Of a stretch of 64,000 nucleotides of DNA, positions 42,913 to 53,099 are shown in pieces. The first letter of the stretch is position 1, and the number at the start of each line of letters is the position of its first letter. The position numbers and the translations under genes are program-made. Origin of the DNA: Symbiodinium kawagutii (lineage: Eukaryota; Sar; Dinophyceae; Suessiales; Symbiodiniaceae); contig VSDK01003620.1 of assembly GCA_009767595.1 (NCBI GenBank), forward strand, positions 62,001 through 126,000. Direction: 5' to 3'. Under the pieces are notes generated by a model. That model saw only the letters and a list, made by a program, of their open reading frames with translations. It did no database searches and was not told where the DNA came from.

Positions 42913-42958
42913 CGATGGGTTCTCGTTTGACCGCTCTGGGGGGGTCTGGAGGAGGAAG
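42913..42958 (+). CDS. Candidate internal exon
   Basis: TCTTTGCCCAACAG, one base, DGFSFDRSGGVWRRK, donor GTGAAC. The frame continues open (NDGRFGDGGANDEFPKCSVL), so the exon may extend to about 43030. Confidence 0.45.
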
Positions 42959-43334
42959 GTGAACGATGGGCGTTTTGGGGATGGCGGTGCCAATGACGAG
43001 TTTCCCAAGTGCTCAGTGCTCGGCTACCTTTTGTGACACCATTTTTGTGCCGAGCCTGTGACTTTGGTCTCTCAACTTCATGACGCACTGGGCAGTGTCA
43101 TTTTGGCAAGGCCGGCAGCTGTGGGCGATTGAAAAGGTGTGGTACTTGCGGGAAGGCTTCCCGCAGCCCTGCGAAGTGGTGTTTCTGGTGGTGGTGGTCT
43201 GGTTGTGCGTTTGGTGGTCTTCGAGGTGTTTTGGTGTTTTTTTTTGGTCCTGGATGGTCGCGTGTTTTGCTGGGTGATTTGGTGGTGGTGTTTTCTGATG
43301 GTGTTTCATTGGTGGTGTTCCTGACTTTGTGAGG

Positions 43335-43720
43335 TATCACGAGTGCCTGGCCAGTGCGACCGTGTCACCCCAAGCGTGTCACCCCAAGTGTGTCGTGCTG
43401 TAGGTTCATACCAAGAGCATGTTTGAGTATCATGCCAGGAGTGTCTTAGAGAGGTGTCACACCAAGTGTGTCTTACAAGAGTGTTCCCAAAAGAGTGCTC
43501 CGGCTCTGGCAAGAGTGTCCAACAAGAATGTCTTACAAGAGTGTTATTCCAAGAGTAGCAGCGACAAGAGTGTCAGACCAAGACTGTCTTACTCTTACCA
43601 AGACCGTCCTGCCAGAGCGTCATATCAGGAGTGTCTCACAAGAGTGTCTTACAACAGTGTCTTACATGAGTGGCACAGGCGTATCATATCAACAGTGGCC
43701 ACGGCAAGAGTGTACATTCT
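43335..43720 (+). repeat. Degenerate CAAGAGTGTCTTA repeats
   Basis: Irregular units of AAGAGTGTC(TTAC) and CACCAAGTGTGTC over about 380 bp. It produces Ser/Val/Cys-rich frames in every phase. Confidence 0.85.
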
Positions 43721-44213
43721 CTTCTCGGGGGTGACAGTGCAAGCGACAACAGCAACAAAGCAACAGACAACAAGGTAGATAATGGCTGATCATGGCATGG
43801 CTAATGATGGTTGATAGATGTTGATCGTCAACAACAGAACCACAATCTCTATGGAAAAAGTGTTCTACTTTTAAACATATCTCAGAAACAAAGTGTCCCT
43901 CCCAGAATTCTTTGACTTTGTCTTGCGCTTGTGTTACAAAAGCTTCACGTCAGCGCTCAGGTTGGTGTCCCAATCAGAACCAGTCCTCAACAAGTTTCGG
44001 GATGATGCAGGGTGATTCTTGCTTACTGCTGGCTTTTTGAATGGGAGTCACCTAAGCTGGTCTCCGGTTATAGCTGATCATCGCGGAGAATTATAGCTGG
44101 TCTTATGTAGCAGTTATATATAACCAGCCATTTGTTGAAGCATTCGTTCCCTGTGCTTCACCAGCTGTCCACGAGCCGCAATTCTTTGCTTTGTGACGCG
44201 GGGGCGGTCGCAG

Positions 44214-44277
44214 GCACCTAAGGGGTGTGAGATGCCAGTGAGCCAGAAAGATAGAGACATGCTGAGACACGTAACGC
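44214..44277 (+). CDS. Candidate internal exon
   Basis: GGGCGGTCGCAG, then APKGCEMPVSQKDRDMLRHV T, ending one base before GTGAGG. In phase with exon 44775. Confidence 0.5.
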
Positions 44278-44589
44278 GTGAGGGTTGACTGTTATTTTGT
44301 ACATCTATCAGAAAGTAGAGAAGAAAATCTAGTAAAAAGACAGACATGTGATTTATTAACCACTATTCGCCATACCAATAACGGTACTGACCATCATCAC
44401 TCATGAAGGCGCGCTTTTTTTGTAGCAGCTATGGCATGTAACCAGGGCTGAGTTGGGAATACGACAGTTGCAGGTCAGAGGGTGGATCTTGGTCAGTTGC
44501 TACACATTGCTACACTATGGATGAGAAAAGGTGGTTCATAGCGGTGAGGATAATGGCTTTTTTTGGTGAACATGTCTTTTTTCCTGCTG

Positions 44590-44599
44590 NNNNNNNNNN
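44590..44599. other. Assembly gap (10 N)
   Basis: Ten N flanked on both sides by CCTGCTG. The shared 7-bp flank suggests either overlapping contig ends or a small collapsed repeat. Confidence 0.95.
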
Positions 44600-44774
44600 C
44601 CTGCTGAATATAAAGGTTCTTCACGGTGGAATCATGGTGAGTGGCCAAAAATAGTGGTTATTAGTAGCCAAGCATGGTTGATCGTAGCTAATTGTGCATG
44701 TTGGGCAAGGTACTGTAATTAATCACACTATGGGATCGCAGCCTGTGCCAGCTATGATCTTTCACCGGTCACAG

Positions 44775-44810
44775 CCGCGCGGAAGCAAGACTGCGTGTTT
44801 GAGCGACCAA
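44775..44810 (+). CDS. Candidate microexon
   Basis: CCGGTCACAG, two bases completing Pro from 44277, then ARKQDCVFERP, and the donor GTAAGC at 44811. Confidence 0.4.
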
Positions 44811-44916
44811 GTAAGCTTGGATGTTCAAATGTTCACCCAAGATGTATTATCTGGTTTGTCGTTCCAATAAAGCCATTGGATATCCATTCTGACCAAGAAA
44901 GCTTGCATTCTCACTA

Positions 44917-45026
44917 TCCGGTTGGTGGTTTCAATCTTCCCTATTTCCCCCAATATTTAGACATATTTAAGGATAGTTCGTTGATGATATAATTCATATT
45001 TTTCAGAGGGGTTGAAACCACCCAGT
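44917..45026. mobile_element. Family C inverted-repeat element
   Basis: CCGGTTGGTGGTTTCAAT ... GGGGTTGAAACCACCCAGT. It ends 30 bp before the acceptor of the next exon. Confidence 0.7.
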
Positions 45027-45055
45027 TCATGCTTCAACTGATGCTTGTTTATCAG

Positions 45056-45169
45056 CTGGATGCGCCAGAAACAAACGGGTTTAGGGCCGAGCAATTTTCA
45101 TGGCTCACTTGCAGCGTGATCTTGTGTCCCCTCCCGGGCCGTGAGAGCTTTCGCTCCGGACTCGCCGTG
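45056..45169 (+). CDS. Candidate internal exon
   Basis: TTGTTTATCAG, phase 0, LDAPETNGFRAEQFSWLTCS VILCPLPGRESFRSGLAV, then GTGACA. Mixed hydrophilic and hydrophobic; unknown family. The open frame continues to 45301 but loses composition. Confidence 0.5.
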
Positions 45170-46619
45170 GTGACAATGGTCACAATGGTGGTTTGCGAAG
45201 CTCAGTCAGGTCCAATCCCAAGCTTAGCAAGGGTCACCAAAGACAGTGATGTCCATCCTCCTTTTGGTAAAGACTTGCGTTTTTGTTTGGCGTATCCTTG
45301 ACTTAATACGAGCGATCGATCTAATTGATAGGGAGGACTCATCAACAGTCTCGAATGATTGACGGGTAGATTGCCATCCGCGAAGGAAGGAGATCGGCTC
45401 CCCCATTTGGCTGGTGCATTCTCAGCATTTCTCCAGTTGTAACTGTAGGCTTTTTCACAGGATTTTTTACATATTTCACACATGTTAAGCTTCACTCCAA
45501 GTGTAACCTTTGGGTTGAGAGGCAAAAAAGCAAAGGATTTTCATACGACGGGACTTAGCACAGGTGGTGGAAAAGAAACATGTACTGGGATATCTGTGAT
45601 GACGCCATCGGACACAGCGACTTGACCCTTTTCCTGTCCAGGAAATACTTCATACACACACAGGGAGATGTATCCTCTTGTTTGCGCGTGTCAGATACAT
45701 GATATGTATGCACACATATCATATATCATCAACAGGTGGCTATACATAGATATTTGTGTATGCATCCCAATCCGCGTGCATATATGCAAACGTACAACTA
45801 TGTGTCTGTATAGACCACTGTTGGGCGTTGTCGTTGTTCCCTAGGTTGTCCTCTGCTGTTGATTCTCACCTTCTTAGTTGGTTATCAGAGGGCGGTCACT
45901 ATTAATCTCAGCATTATAATCCACATCGTTCGGGGGAATGTTGACCAGTACGGATAGTATGATTTCTTGTAATCCCCCAGTACAAATCATTATATTCACC
46001 ACTATTATTGTTATCATCCCAGTAGCCATCATCAGTAACCGTTCATGAAACTACTCTTATTATCTCTTATTACTACTATTATTATCATTGTCGACCATGA
46101 ATAATCACTATGATTATCCCCAATATTGGGGTCATGTTCAAATGCCACGTGATGTGGTTCCATCCGAAGGCGAACGAAAAACTTTGTATGGGAATGACCC
46201 CACATGGCGCAATGATTAATCGTTGTGTGAGTGGTGGTGAATAGCGGAGGCTTGCATGGTTTACATGGTGAATAGTAGCTTCGGAGTTGTTTATAAGCTT
46301 GATATTGTTAAGTCATGGTTGATACTCGGCAATTAAGAATCACCCAGAATCACCAATTATTACACATCATTGAGGCAATGCGTCAATACCACACATCACT
46401 AACTTTGGGGGAAGGAAGCTCCAGGCAAGCTGATACCTATTCTCTGGCAACAACTTGAAGGTACTTCCAGACGAAAGGAACCAAACTCACATCTTTGTGC
46501 TTTCTAGGCCATACCGTGTAGTACTGCACATCTTTGTGCTTTCTAGGCCTCTTCACATGAGCATCATGATTTGCTAGTATTGATATCATTTCTGTTCCAA
46601 TACGTCTTTTCTTCAATAT

Positions 46620-46719
46620 GGTGGTCTCCCAAAATAGGGAATCCAACAAATTGTTGGTTTATTACTAGAAATGGTTGATATAGGGTGATTTGGGGGTACC
46701 TCTATTTTGAGAAACCACC
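46620..46719 (-). mobile_element. Family A element, ATAT target duplication
   Basis: GGTGGTCTCCCAAAATAGGG...TGGGGGTACCTCTATTTTGA GAAACCACC, with ATAT on each side (46616-46619, 46720-46723). Confidence 0.85.
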
Positions 46720-46764
46720 ATATAAGATGATCTATGTGGGGACCTTACACATCTTCGGCCACAG

Positions 46765-46875
46765 GGATAGGCAGATTCCAACGCTTCACGAGCCGATCTC
46801 CTTGGCTGCCGTTCGGACAATGAGCGACATTTGTGCGCGAGCCGAACGGCTTGGCAATCGGCAGAATGGACCTAC
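46765..46875 (+). CDS. Candidate internal exon
   Basis: TTCGGCCACAG, one base, DRQIPTLHEPISLAAVRTMS DICARAERLGNRQNGP, ending before GTAGAT. Helical, soluble; unknown family. It starts 45 bp after a family A element. Confidence 0.55.
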
Positions 46876-47071
46876 GTAGATTACGCACAGGTCCCGGTTA
46901 ACACAGCGTTATGCGTGCGGTGGTGCGATCATAGACAGCTGTAAAGCTTATTAGAATTCTCTTCACTGTGGTAGGTATTGAGCAATCGAGATTGAAGTCA
47001 CTCTCAATGACCAAGTTGGTAAGCAGACAAGCAGGTGATTCCTCCGAAAGGTATAGATTCCCAAGCTGGGC

Positions 47072-47377
47072 GTGCAGGGCTTGCCCCCCAGAGGGTCTGA
47101 AGGGGAGTTTTTCGTCGATCTAACATCAAAGCTGCTTGGTTTCAAGGAGTTTGCATTTTTCATGGCAGATTCTGATTCTGGTTCAGTTTTTCTGAATGAG
47201 CACCACCAAGCAGAACATGGGATTATCCAAGAGCGTGATGGTACCATGCACGATGCCAAAATTAATGTTTCTAACCGAGACACAAAAAATAACTTGTGGT
47301 TTCATAACTTTTACGGGTTGCATTCTCATTTAGCTATGGATGCAAACCTTGCACCCTTGGCTATTCAGATCCCATAG
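47072..47377 (+). CDS. Candidate exon or small gene, unknown
   Basis: Open for 101 codons from an ATG: GSEGEFFVDLTSKLLGFKEF, AFFMADSDSGSVFLNEHHQA, EHGIIQERDGTMHDAKINVS. The middle 60 residues are the most protein-like. No splice sites stand out, so it may be a longer exon or a chance frame. Confidence 0.4.
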   Translation: MQGLPPRGSEGEFFVDLTSKLLGFKEFAFFMADSDSGSVFLNEHHQAEHGIIQERDGTMHDAKINVSNRDTKNNLWFHNFYGLHSHLAMDANLAPLAIQIP

Positions 47378-47781
47378 ATGACCCAAGTCGTCGAACTGTG
47401 GAGATCTACCCAATTTTGATTGGCTGCTTCTTACCCATAGCCATATAGTTGGTATATTCTCTATTGTTCTTGGTTGTTATCCCCTATTATCGACCATTCA
47501 TTTATTCAAGATTCGGGGCCAGACCACTACAGATTAACAAGCGAACCACTCCAGTACAATGTGCATATGAAAAGTCAATCACCAGCCATTTTTCATATTT
47601 TTTCATGGCTACAGCCAGGCCTCATATAGTTTTAAGAGTGAGATTAAGTCTCTGTCCAACCAAGAGATCCAGTTGAGTTTTCAATCAAATGTTTTTCTCT
47701 GCAGTCGCTTGGTCGGTTGTTTGTGTTTTTTTCCCATAACGGGCCACTATGAATCATGTATTGGAAGTCATCAACCTTTTC

Positions 47782-47862
47782 TGGATGGCTTATACCCACT
47801 AACTTAGGTTTTTAGTGTTTTTGGGATATGATTGATTGACCATATAACCACTAAAAATATAT
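47782..47862 (+). repeat. Family E dispersed repeat, copy 2
   Basis: CTGGATGGCTTATACCCACT ... TTTTTGGGATATGATTGATT ... ATAACCACTAAAAATATAT, as at 23781-23970 but without the insertion. Confidence 0.7.
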
Positions 47863-47928
47863 TGAAATCATTGATCATCATGGCTGGTTGGCTGGTTGGT
47901 TGGGTGGGTTGGGTTGGTTGGCGTTCAG

Positions 47929-48047
47929 ACCTCGACCGACACCGGGGACACCTCGCGGACCTCGAACGACCCATGGCGAGCACCACATCGCTGCTGGAAA
48001 TTGCTCGAAAGCTGAGCGGGAATTGCAGGAGGTCCAGAGAAGTGAAG
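47929..48047 (+). CDS. Candidate internal exon, two possible frames
   Basis: After GGCGTTCAG: one frame LDRHRGHLADLERPMASTTS LLEIARKLSGNCRRSREVK; another ends KAERELQEVQRSEGW, coiled-coil-like. Donor GAAG/GTTGGG. Here a T/G-type repeat (GGTTGGTTGGGTGGG) lies upstream, an exception to the usual polarity. Confidence 0.45.
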
Positions 48048-48258
48048 GTTGGGTGCTTCTCCAAGTAGGAAACACCCTAAATCATCAACTATTATGACAT
48101 CTTACAGTGACATCTTAGTACATCTTAATCTTTTTTGAGCATATTCCCATCTCAAAAATTGTTGCTTGTTATTTCTTATCACAGGCTTGGTTGTTATTTT
48201 CTCTAGGGGATTATCTATTCGCCAACCACTAGAATCGAGCTCAATGGGATGGTGCCAG

Positions 48259-48491
48259 CATCAAGCCGCTATGCCTGCGACCGTGTACCTAATCTGATCT
48301 TCTGGATGTACCCTGAGTTGTACAAGGATTCATGGGTTCGTACCCAAAAGAAAAGCTGTTTGGCGGCATTTCTTTTGAATTGTGAATGTGAGATCAAGTG
48401 GCTGGTGCGGATTTTGAACCAGCGGCGAGCTGTAGATATTAAGGCCAAGCATATTGCCACTGATTGCTGCTGTATTGGAGCCTTGCCAATC
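48259..48491 (+). CDS. Large candidate exon, Cys-rich unknown protein
   Basis: After ATGGTGCCAG: SSRYACDRVPNLIFWMYPEL, YKDSWVRTQKKSCLAAFLLN, CECEIKWLVRILNQRRAVDI, KAKHIATDCCCIGALPI, ending at GTTATT. At 233 bp it is the longest good exon in the window. Six to seven Cys and aromatic-rich helices; I do not recognise the family. The frame stays open to 48569. Confidence 0.6.
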
Positions 48492-48670
48492 GTTATTGAA
48501 CATTATACGCTGCACGATGATTATGAACCATCATTGAGTAGCTATCAACCATTCATAGGCCATTCTTAACCGACAAAAGTGAACCGTTTATGATTCAGAG
48601 TTGCAGGTGAAACTGGACCAGATCCTGCGATGACGTTGTCTCTTGAGCCCCCCTCCGGTGCGTAGCGCAG

Positions 48671-48738
48671 TGCAATCTCAGAGCTCTCGGTTGGGCTTGG
48701 TTAACGACCAAGAAGGATTCATAGCGCAAAGTCGGCTA
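48671..48738 (+). CDS. Candidate internal exon
   Basis: GCGTAGCGCAG, then VQSQSSRLGLVNDQEGFIAQ SRL to the consensus donor GTGAGG. The frame continues RASNAGDDECLVDDD. Confidence 0.5.
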
Positions 48739-49372
48739 GTGAGGGCGTCTAATGCTGGTGATGATGAATGTTTGGTTGATGATGATTCCTGATTATCAAT
48801 AGAATGGCAAATGGTTCGATGGCCAGTTGATGGAATGGTGAGATCGATTAGAACAATGTTAGGGAGGGTGAACAATCTGCAAAATCTATACTGCAGTACT
48901 CCAACAATCCGGGATAACAACCAACATCCACCAATTGTCATTTATTGCATTGACATTGATAGAACATACTAATATTCTTCCGGTGGTCAGCCAATGTCAG
49001 CCATTAGATTACAGCTGACATGTATATTTGCTAAATTTAAATCATGAATCAGAAACTAATATCATTGTCATATTTATAATGATTCGATGAACCATTGTCC
49101 ATCATTCCTTTGCTATTAACTACATAGATGGAGATACACATCGTTTTACCCATACTGTATACGTACTGTATCATCAATGCACTATTCGCACCTGTTGTTA
49201 TCAAAGAACTGAGCTATTACGATTAGATTATGCCCACTGCTACCAATATCACTAATATCTATTAATCATTGGCTAAGATTCTTTATGATAGATTGATGTC
49301 ACATCATTATTGTCCATAGAATAACAAATTGCAATTCACATTTGTCAACGTTAGTTTATGCCCAATATCCAG

Positions 49373-49475
49373 TCAATCATTTCATCGCGGAGTCAGCTGG
49401 ACAACTGGGCTTCAGGATCCAACATAGCCAACAGCAGCTGGTTGCGCTGGTTTTCACCCGCTCAACTTGGATGCA
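49373..49475 (+). CDS. Candidate internal exon
   Basis: CCCAATATCCAG, two bases, NHFIAESAGQLGFRIQHSQQ QLVALVFTRSTWM, donor GTAATG. The phase continues into 49596 across a short (120-bp) intron. The ATG-initiated frame at 49358 is a shadow. Confidence 0.5.
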
Positions 49476-49595
49476 GTAATGAGAATGAGCAGCCCGTGAA
49501 ATCTATACAGACTTGCTATGACTTGCTCATGAATCACTACAAAGGGATACTTCCCAGGCAGTAAACGGCTGGGTATGTTGAAACTAGGATACCAG

Positions 49596-49680
49596 GCGAA
49601 TGGCAGATCCAACTATGACTCCCAATCGATGCTGCGCGCACCGCATCGTGTTTCAACGGGATGGCTCGGCTTTTCTTCGG
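49596..49680 (+). CDS. Candidate internal exon
   Basis: GATACCAG, G completes Gln, RMADPTMTPNRCCAHRIVFQ RDGSAFLR, phase 0 at GTGTGT. An alternative frame (ANGRSNYDSQSMLRAPHRVS ... FSLEDFHSLK, stop 49775) is also plausible. Confidence 0.45.
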
Positions 49681-49806
49681 GTGTGTCAAATGTCCGGAGC
49701 CCTAAACTCATCCAAGGGTTCTCCCAACGGCGGACCTCCCGCTTCAGTCTGGAGGATTTTCACTCGCTCAAATAAGCGTGATTTTCAAACGTGAGTTGTA
49801 GCGCAG

Positions 49807-49879
49807 GAGAAAAAAGCCATGGGGTTAAGATGCACCATCAAGTGCTGGCGCCAGAATTCTATGGGAGCAACAAAACCAG
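49807..49879 (+). CDS. Candidate internal exon
   Basis: TTGTAGCGCAG, phase 0, EKKAMGLRCTIKCWRQNSMG ATKP, ending AACCAG/GTACTG. A family A element starts 36 bp into the intron. Confidence 0.5.
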
Positions 49880-49914
49880 GTACTGGGGCAGGGATCTGGA
49901 ATGGGTGCAAACTT

Positions 49915-50015
49915 GGTGGTTTCTCAAAATAGGGGTACCCCCAAATCATCCAATAATAGTCATTTATAGCAATAAACCGACCATTTTTTGGGTACCCCTA
50001 TTTTGAGAAACCACC
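49915..50015 (+). mobile_element. Family A element, best-preserved copy
   Basis: GGTGGTTTCTCAAAATAGGG and its near-perfect inverted copy TACCCCTATTTTGAGAAACCACC frame a core CCCCCAAATCATCCAATAAT...GCAATAAACCGACCATTTTT. Target duplication ACTT on both sides. About 100 bp, non-coding. Confidence 0.95.
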
Positions 50016-50069
50016 ACTTCCAAGATGCACAGAGGATAGAAACAACTTTGAATCAGGTGGCGTACCAGC

Positions 50070-50690
50070 AGTGATTATCGTCATCATTTGTCATCCACCA
50101 TTCATCATTCATCTTGCGGAAGTTTCATCTCTATCACCATCATTTGTAATTTATCATGATTCGTCATTCATCACTATCGTTCCTCACCATCTATGCAGTC
50201 ATTTACTCACAATCATTGTCCTTCCGTTCAAATATGTACATATGATCACTGTAGTGGATGATACCTAGAGGCCAACAATTATTTGACTATCCGAATCATA
50301 TTTTGGTTCGGAATTATGATGTTACAGTTCTGGTTGCTTGCTGGGGATTTTACATGATAAATGATGGCTGGCACTGGATATGAGCTGCTATTGATATTAC
50401 AAGAGACAGACTGTTACCAAGATGACCGAACAACAATTATGAATAATAATACATTGGTAGTAATCAGACAAGTACTGTATTAGAAAAGTAATGTTTTTAT
50501 TGACAGCAATTAAGTATCCAATCATTTTTTCTTAGCTTAGCTAATATCCCCTATGATTCATCACTTTAAACCATTACAAACCACCAGATGACATGATTGT
50601 CTTACCGATCAATACCCGGGAAGACATCAAGTCATCATGAGCATGAAGGAGTCTTGGGAGTTTCGACTCCGCATTTGTGATTTAGTCAAG
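50070..50690. other. Intron-like spacer with CATCATT words
   Basis: CATCATTTGTCATCCACCATTCATC-type sequence to about 50250, then AT-rich DNA without exon signal. Confidence 0.5.
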
Positions 50691-50691
50691 T

Positions 50692-50789
50692 GGTGGTTTC
50701 TTCAAATAGGGGACCTAAAAAAGGTTGATTCGTTACTTTATATGGTTAATTAAGGATGATTTAGGGGTCCCCCATTTTGAGAAACCCCC
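50692..50789 (-). mobile_element. Family A element, AAGT target duplication
   Basis: GGTGGTTTCTTCAAATAGGG...TCCCCCATTTTGAGAAACCCCC, flanked by AAGT on both sides. Confidence 0.85.
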
Positions 50790-50852
50790 AAGTGTTGGTC
50801 ATGATGAGCCAACAGCATATGGTTGATGGCTATCAAGTATGGTTAAGCACAT

Positions 50853-50956
50853 AGATGTTTCTCAAGCAATAGGGGTACCTCCAAATCATCCCCTGTGAAT
50901 CATTTATGGTAGTAAACCAACCATTTTTCGTGGTTCCCTTTTTTGAGGAACCACGA
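50853..50956 (+). mobile_element. Family A element
   Basis: GATGTTTCTCAAGCAATAGGGGTACCTCCAAATCATC...GTAAACCAACCATTTTT...TTTTTGAGGAACCACGA, only 63 bp after the previous copy. Confidence 0.75.
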
Positions 50957-51317
50957 ATCGGGCAAAGAACTGCTGTAAAATGTAAAATCACCTTCTTTTG
51001 TCCGACGATCAACAGCTGGACAGTCCCACAATCATTGTAAACCCAACGAACGTTGATGAAAGTTATGATCCCTCGTATGGCTGATGGGTTGTTGGAGAAG
51101 TAGTCATGTTTCCAAGCAACCATCGGATTATTGTCGGAATATCCACTCGTGTCCGGTTTATTCTAGTTTCTCGCATGACTATTGGATGATTGATATCGGT
51201 TGCCACGACTTCTGTTTGTCAACCATTGGATGTATAGAAAAATCCCTAGTGAACATCCCCCAAATGGCCAAACTAGCGATTAGTGGTCAATATTCAATCC
51301 ATGAGTAACAATATTTC

Positions 51318-51377
51318 GCTGAAAAATCCCCAGTGAACAATATATATTTGGGGAATGATCACAGGGGATTTTTCAGC
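51318..51377. mobile_element. Short inverted-repeat element G
   Basis: GCTGAAAAATCCCCAGTGAA and its inverted partner ending GGGGATTTTTCAGC. A partial copy (AAAAATCCCTAGTGAACATC) precedes it at 51236. Confidence 0.75.
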
Positions 51378-51624
51378 TAAATACTGTTCAATTAGTAGTT
51401 CACTAGCAATGATCAAGAATTTTTAGCCATCACTATTGGTATTAATGGTTCACTAGTTAGTAGTGATCACTGATTTTTGTTAATGATATTACCGGTGCTA
51501 TGTTTAGTTAATGAAACATTAATAAATCTAATGTTTTGATGATATTATTAATGATATTTAGATTGGTCACAACTAATCATCACATTCATCAGATGTGTTG
51601 CCCCTTCACCTCGCCCTGCCTCAG

Positions 51625-51680
51625 GCAGCCAAAGTGCAGCCGAACCCGCCAGCGGCTCTGGTACTACCTATGACCTCCAG
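51625..51680 (+). CDS. Candidate internal exon
   Basis: CGCCCTGCCTCAG then SQSAAEPASGSGTTYDLQ (or AAKVQPNPPAALVLPMTS) to CTCCAG/GTGAAT. Ala/Ser/Pro-rich linker type. Confidence 0.5.
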
Positions 51681-52322
51681 GTGAATTGTTTGGGCTGCGG
51701 CTTCTGGAAGCCCCCGAAGCAAAGCCGTGTTGAGATTTCCAGAGGGCTGGGCTGGCGGCTGGTGGCTGTACCACATTTGTTTTTCATGGTGCTAACAAGC
51801 AATAAATAACTCCTGGGAATCGGGATAATCACGAGAGAAGTAGAAATGATGAGCAGCCGCATGGGTTTCTAGACTTTAGTTTCATAGTTTCCATCCCTTG
51901 ACGTTAGCAACATATTTTCGATGTGTTCAAATCACCCACCAGTGGGAAGCCAATCAACAAGCTTTGGATTGGCCCTTCTGAAGCATCAGCACGGGTCACC
52001 TCTTTGGGATCACAACTTCACCAACATGGCAACGTGGTTAATTTCACTTAGAGCTTGATGGTGGTCACCAGGCTGCCCCTGCCCCACTCCAGGCCGTTAT
52101 GAGCAACCACAGTGAATCACGGTGAAAACCTGGTGGCTCACGGTGAATCATGGCCAAAATAAGGTTCTATCACGCTTAGCAGCGATTGATTTGCAATTCT
52201 GAAGCTGGCAATATCTACTAAATGGCTATGGTAAAGAATTGAAGCTGCTTATATTCTGAAGTATTCTAAATGGCTATATTTTGGTTTAAGAATTGAAGCC
52301 CCTATGATCGCAATTTCCCAAG

Positions 52323-52483
52323 CTGAAGCATCATGGGGATGAAGAACTGGCCGGGGCCCGGACATTTCTCGTTGACGGGGAGGCCCATGTTTGCCACTTG
52401 TTGGGGCTTGGGCCCCAGAAATTCCAACTGCGATGCCTCACAATGCAATATCATCAGCTGTGGCAGCCCCCCAAGTTTGGGCT
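52323..52483 (+). CDS. Candidate internal exon
   Basis: TTTCCCAAG, then LKHHGDEELAGARTFLVDGE AHVCHLLGLGPQKFQLRCLT MQYHQLWQPPKFG, ending before GTAGCA. A clear globular-protein composition without an ATG. The longer ATG-initiated frame on - (52302-52490) is a shadow. Unknown family. Confidence 0.6.
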
Positions 52484-52849
52484 GTAGCAAGGCATTTAGG
52501 GGAACCTGACCCAGTCACCTTTCACCGAGAAAAAAATCATGCCAACATGACCAATGGGTTGTAACGAGTTATGTAGATTATGATCCTGCCCTTCCATTTT
52601 ACAGGCCGAGACGATACCAACCATTCCAACAGCGATCATTCCAGGAAATCCCTGTTCAGAAAAGCATTCTATCACTTACCTATCATCTTTTGATCTTCCG
52701 TCAACCAACTGAAAGTGCATTGAGGGAGAAACCTTGAATCTCTAGTGTTCATGTTTTGGTTGGATTGAGGTTGCTGTCATGTGCATTTTTCCTTTGGACA
52801 AATGTCTCAGCTAAGAGGAAGTTGTCATTCAATCTGTTTGAAGCTTCAG

Positions 52850-52904
52850 CTCTGGGTCTTTGATGAGATCCCAAAGCTACGGCTGTTTGCAACGATGCAA
52901 AGAC
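52850..52904 (+). CDS. Candidate internal exon
   Basis: TTGAAGCTTCAG, LWVFDEIPKLRLFATMQR plus one base, before GT. It joins exon 53006 in phase across a 101-bp intron. Confidence 0.5.
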
Positions 52905-53005
52905 GTGTGTGGACATCACGATGGAAATGTCAAATGATTTTACAGTGAATATTGAGGACTATGGTTTCACCATGGTGTATGAAGAACCAGCCATTAAGCA
53001 ACCAG

Positions 53006-53067
53006 GGTCTTCTTTACAATTCAACACGCAACACGCACCACAACTGACGCTTGGAATCGGGGTTCAG
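53006..53067 (+). CDS. Candidate internal exon
   Basis: AAGCAACCAG, two bases completing Arg, SSLQFNTQHAPQLTLGIGVQ, phase 0 at GTTCAG/GTCCAA. Confidence 0.5.
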
Positions 53068-53099
53068 GTCCAATGTTCTGAGGGGACAAGGCAGTGACA

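Noticed and set aside
52302-52490. Antisense 62-codon frame starting with Met
   Set aside because: The + strand here has a better acceptor, donor and protein composition (HHGDEELAGARTFLVDGEAH); the antisense frame is its shadow.
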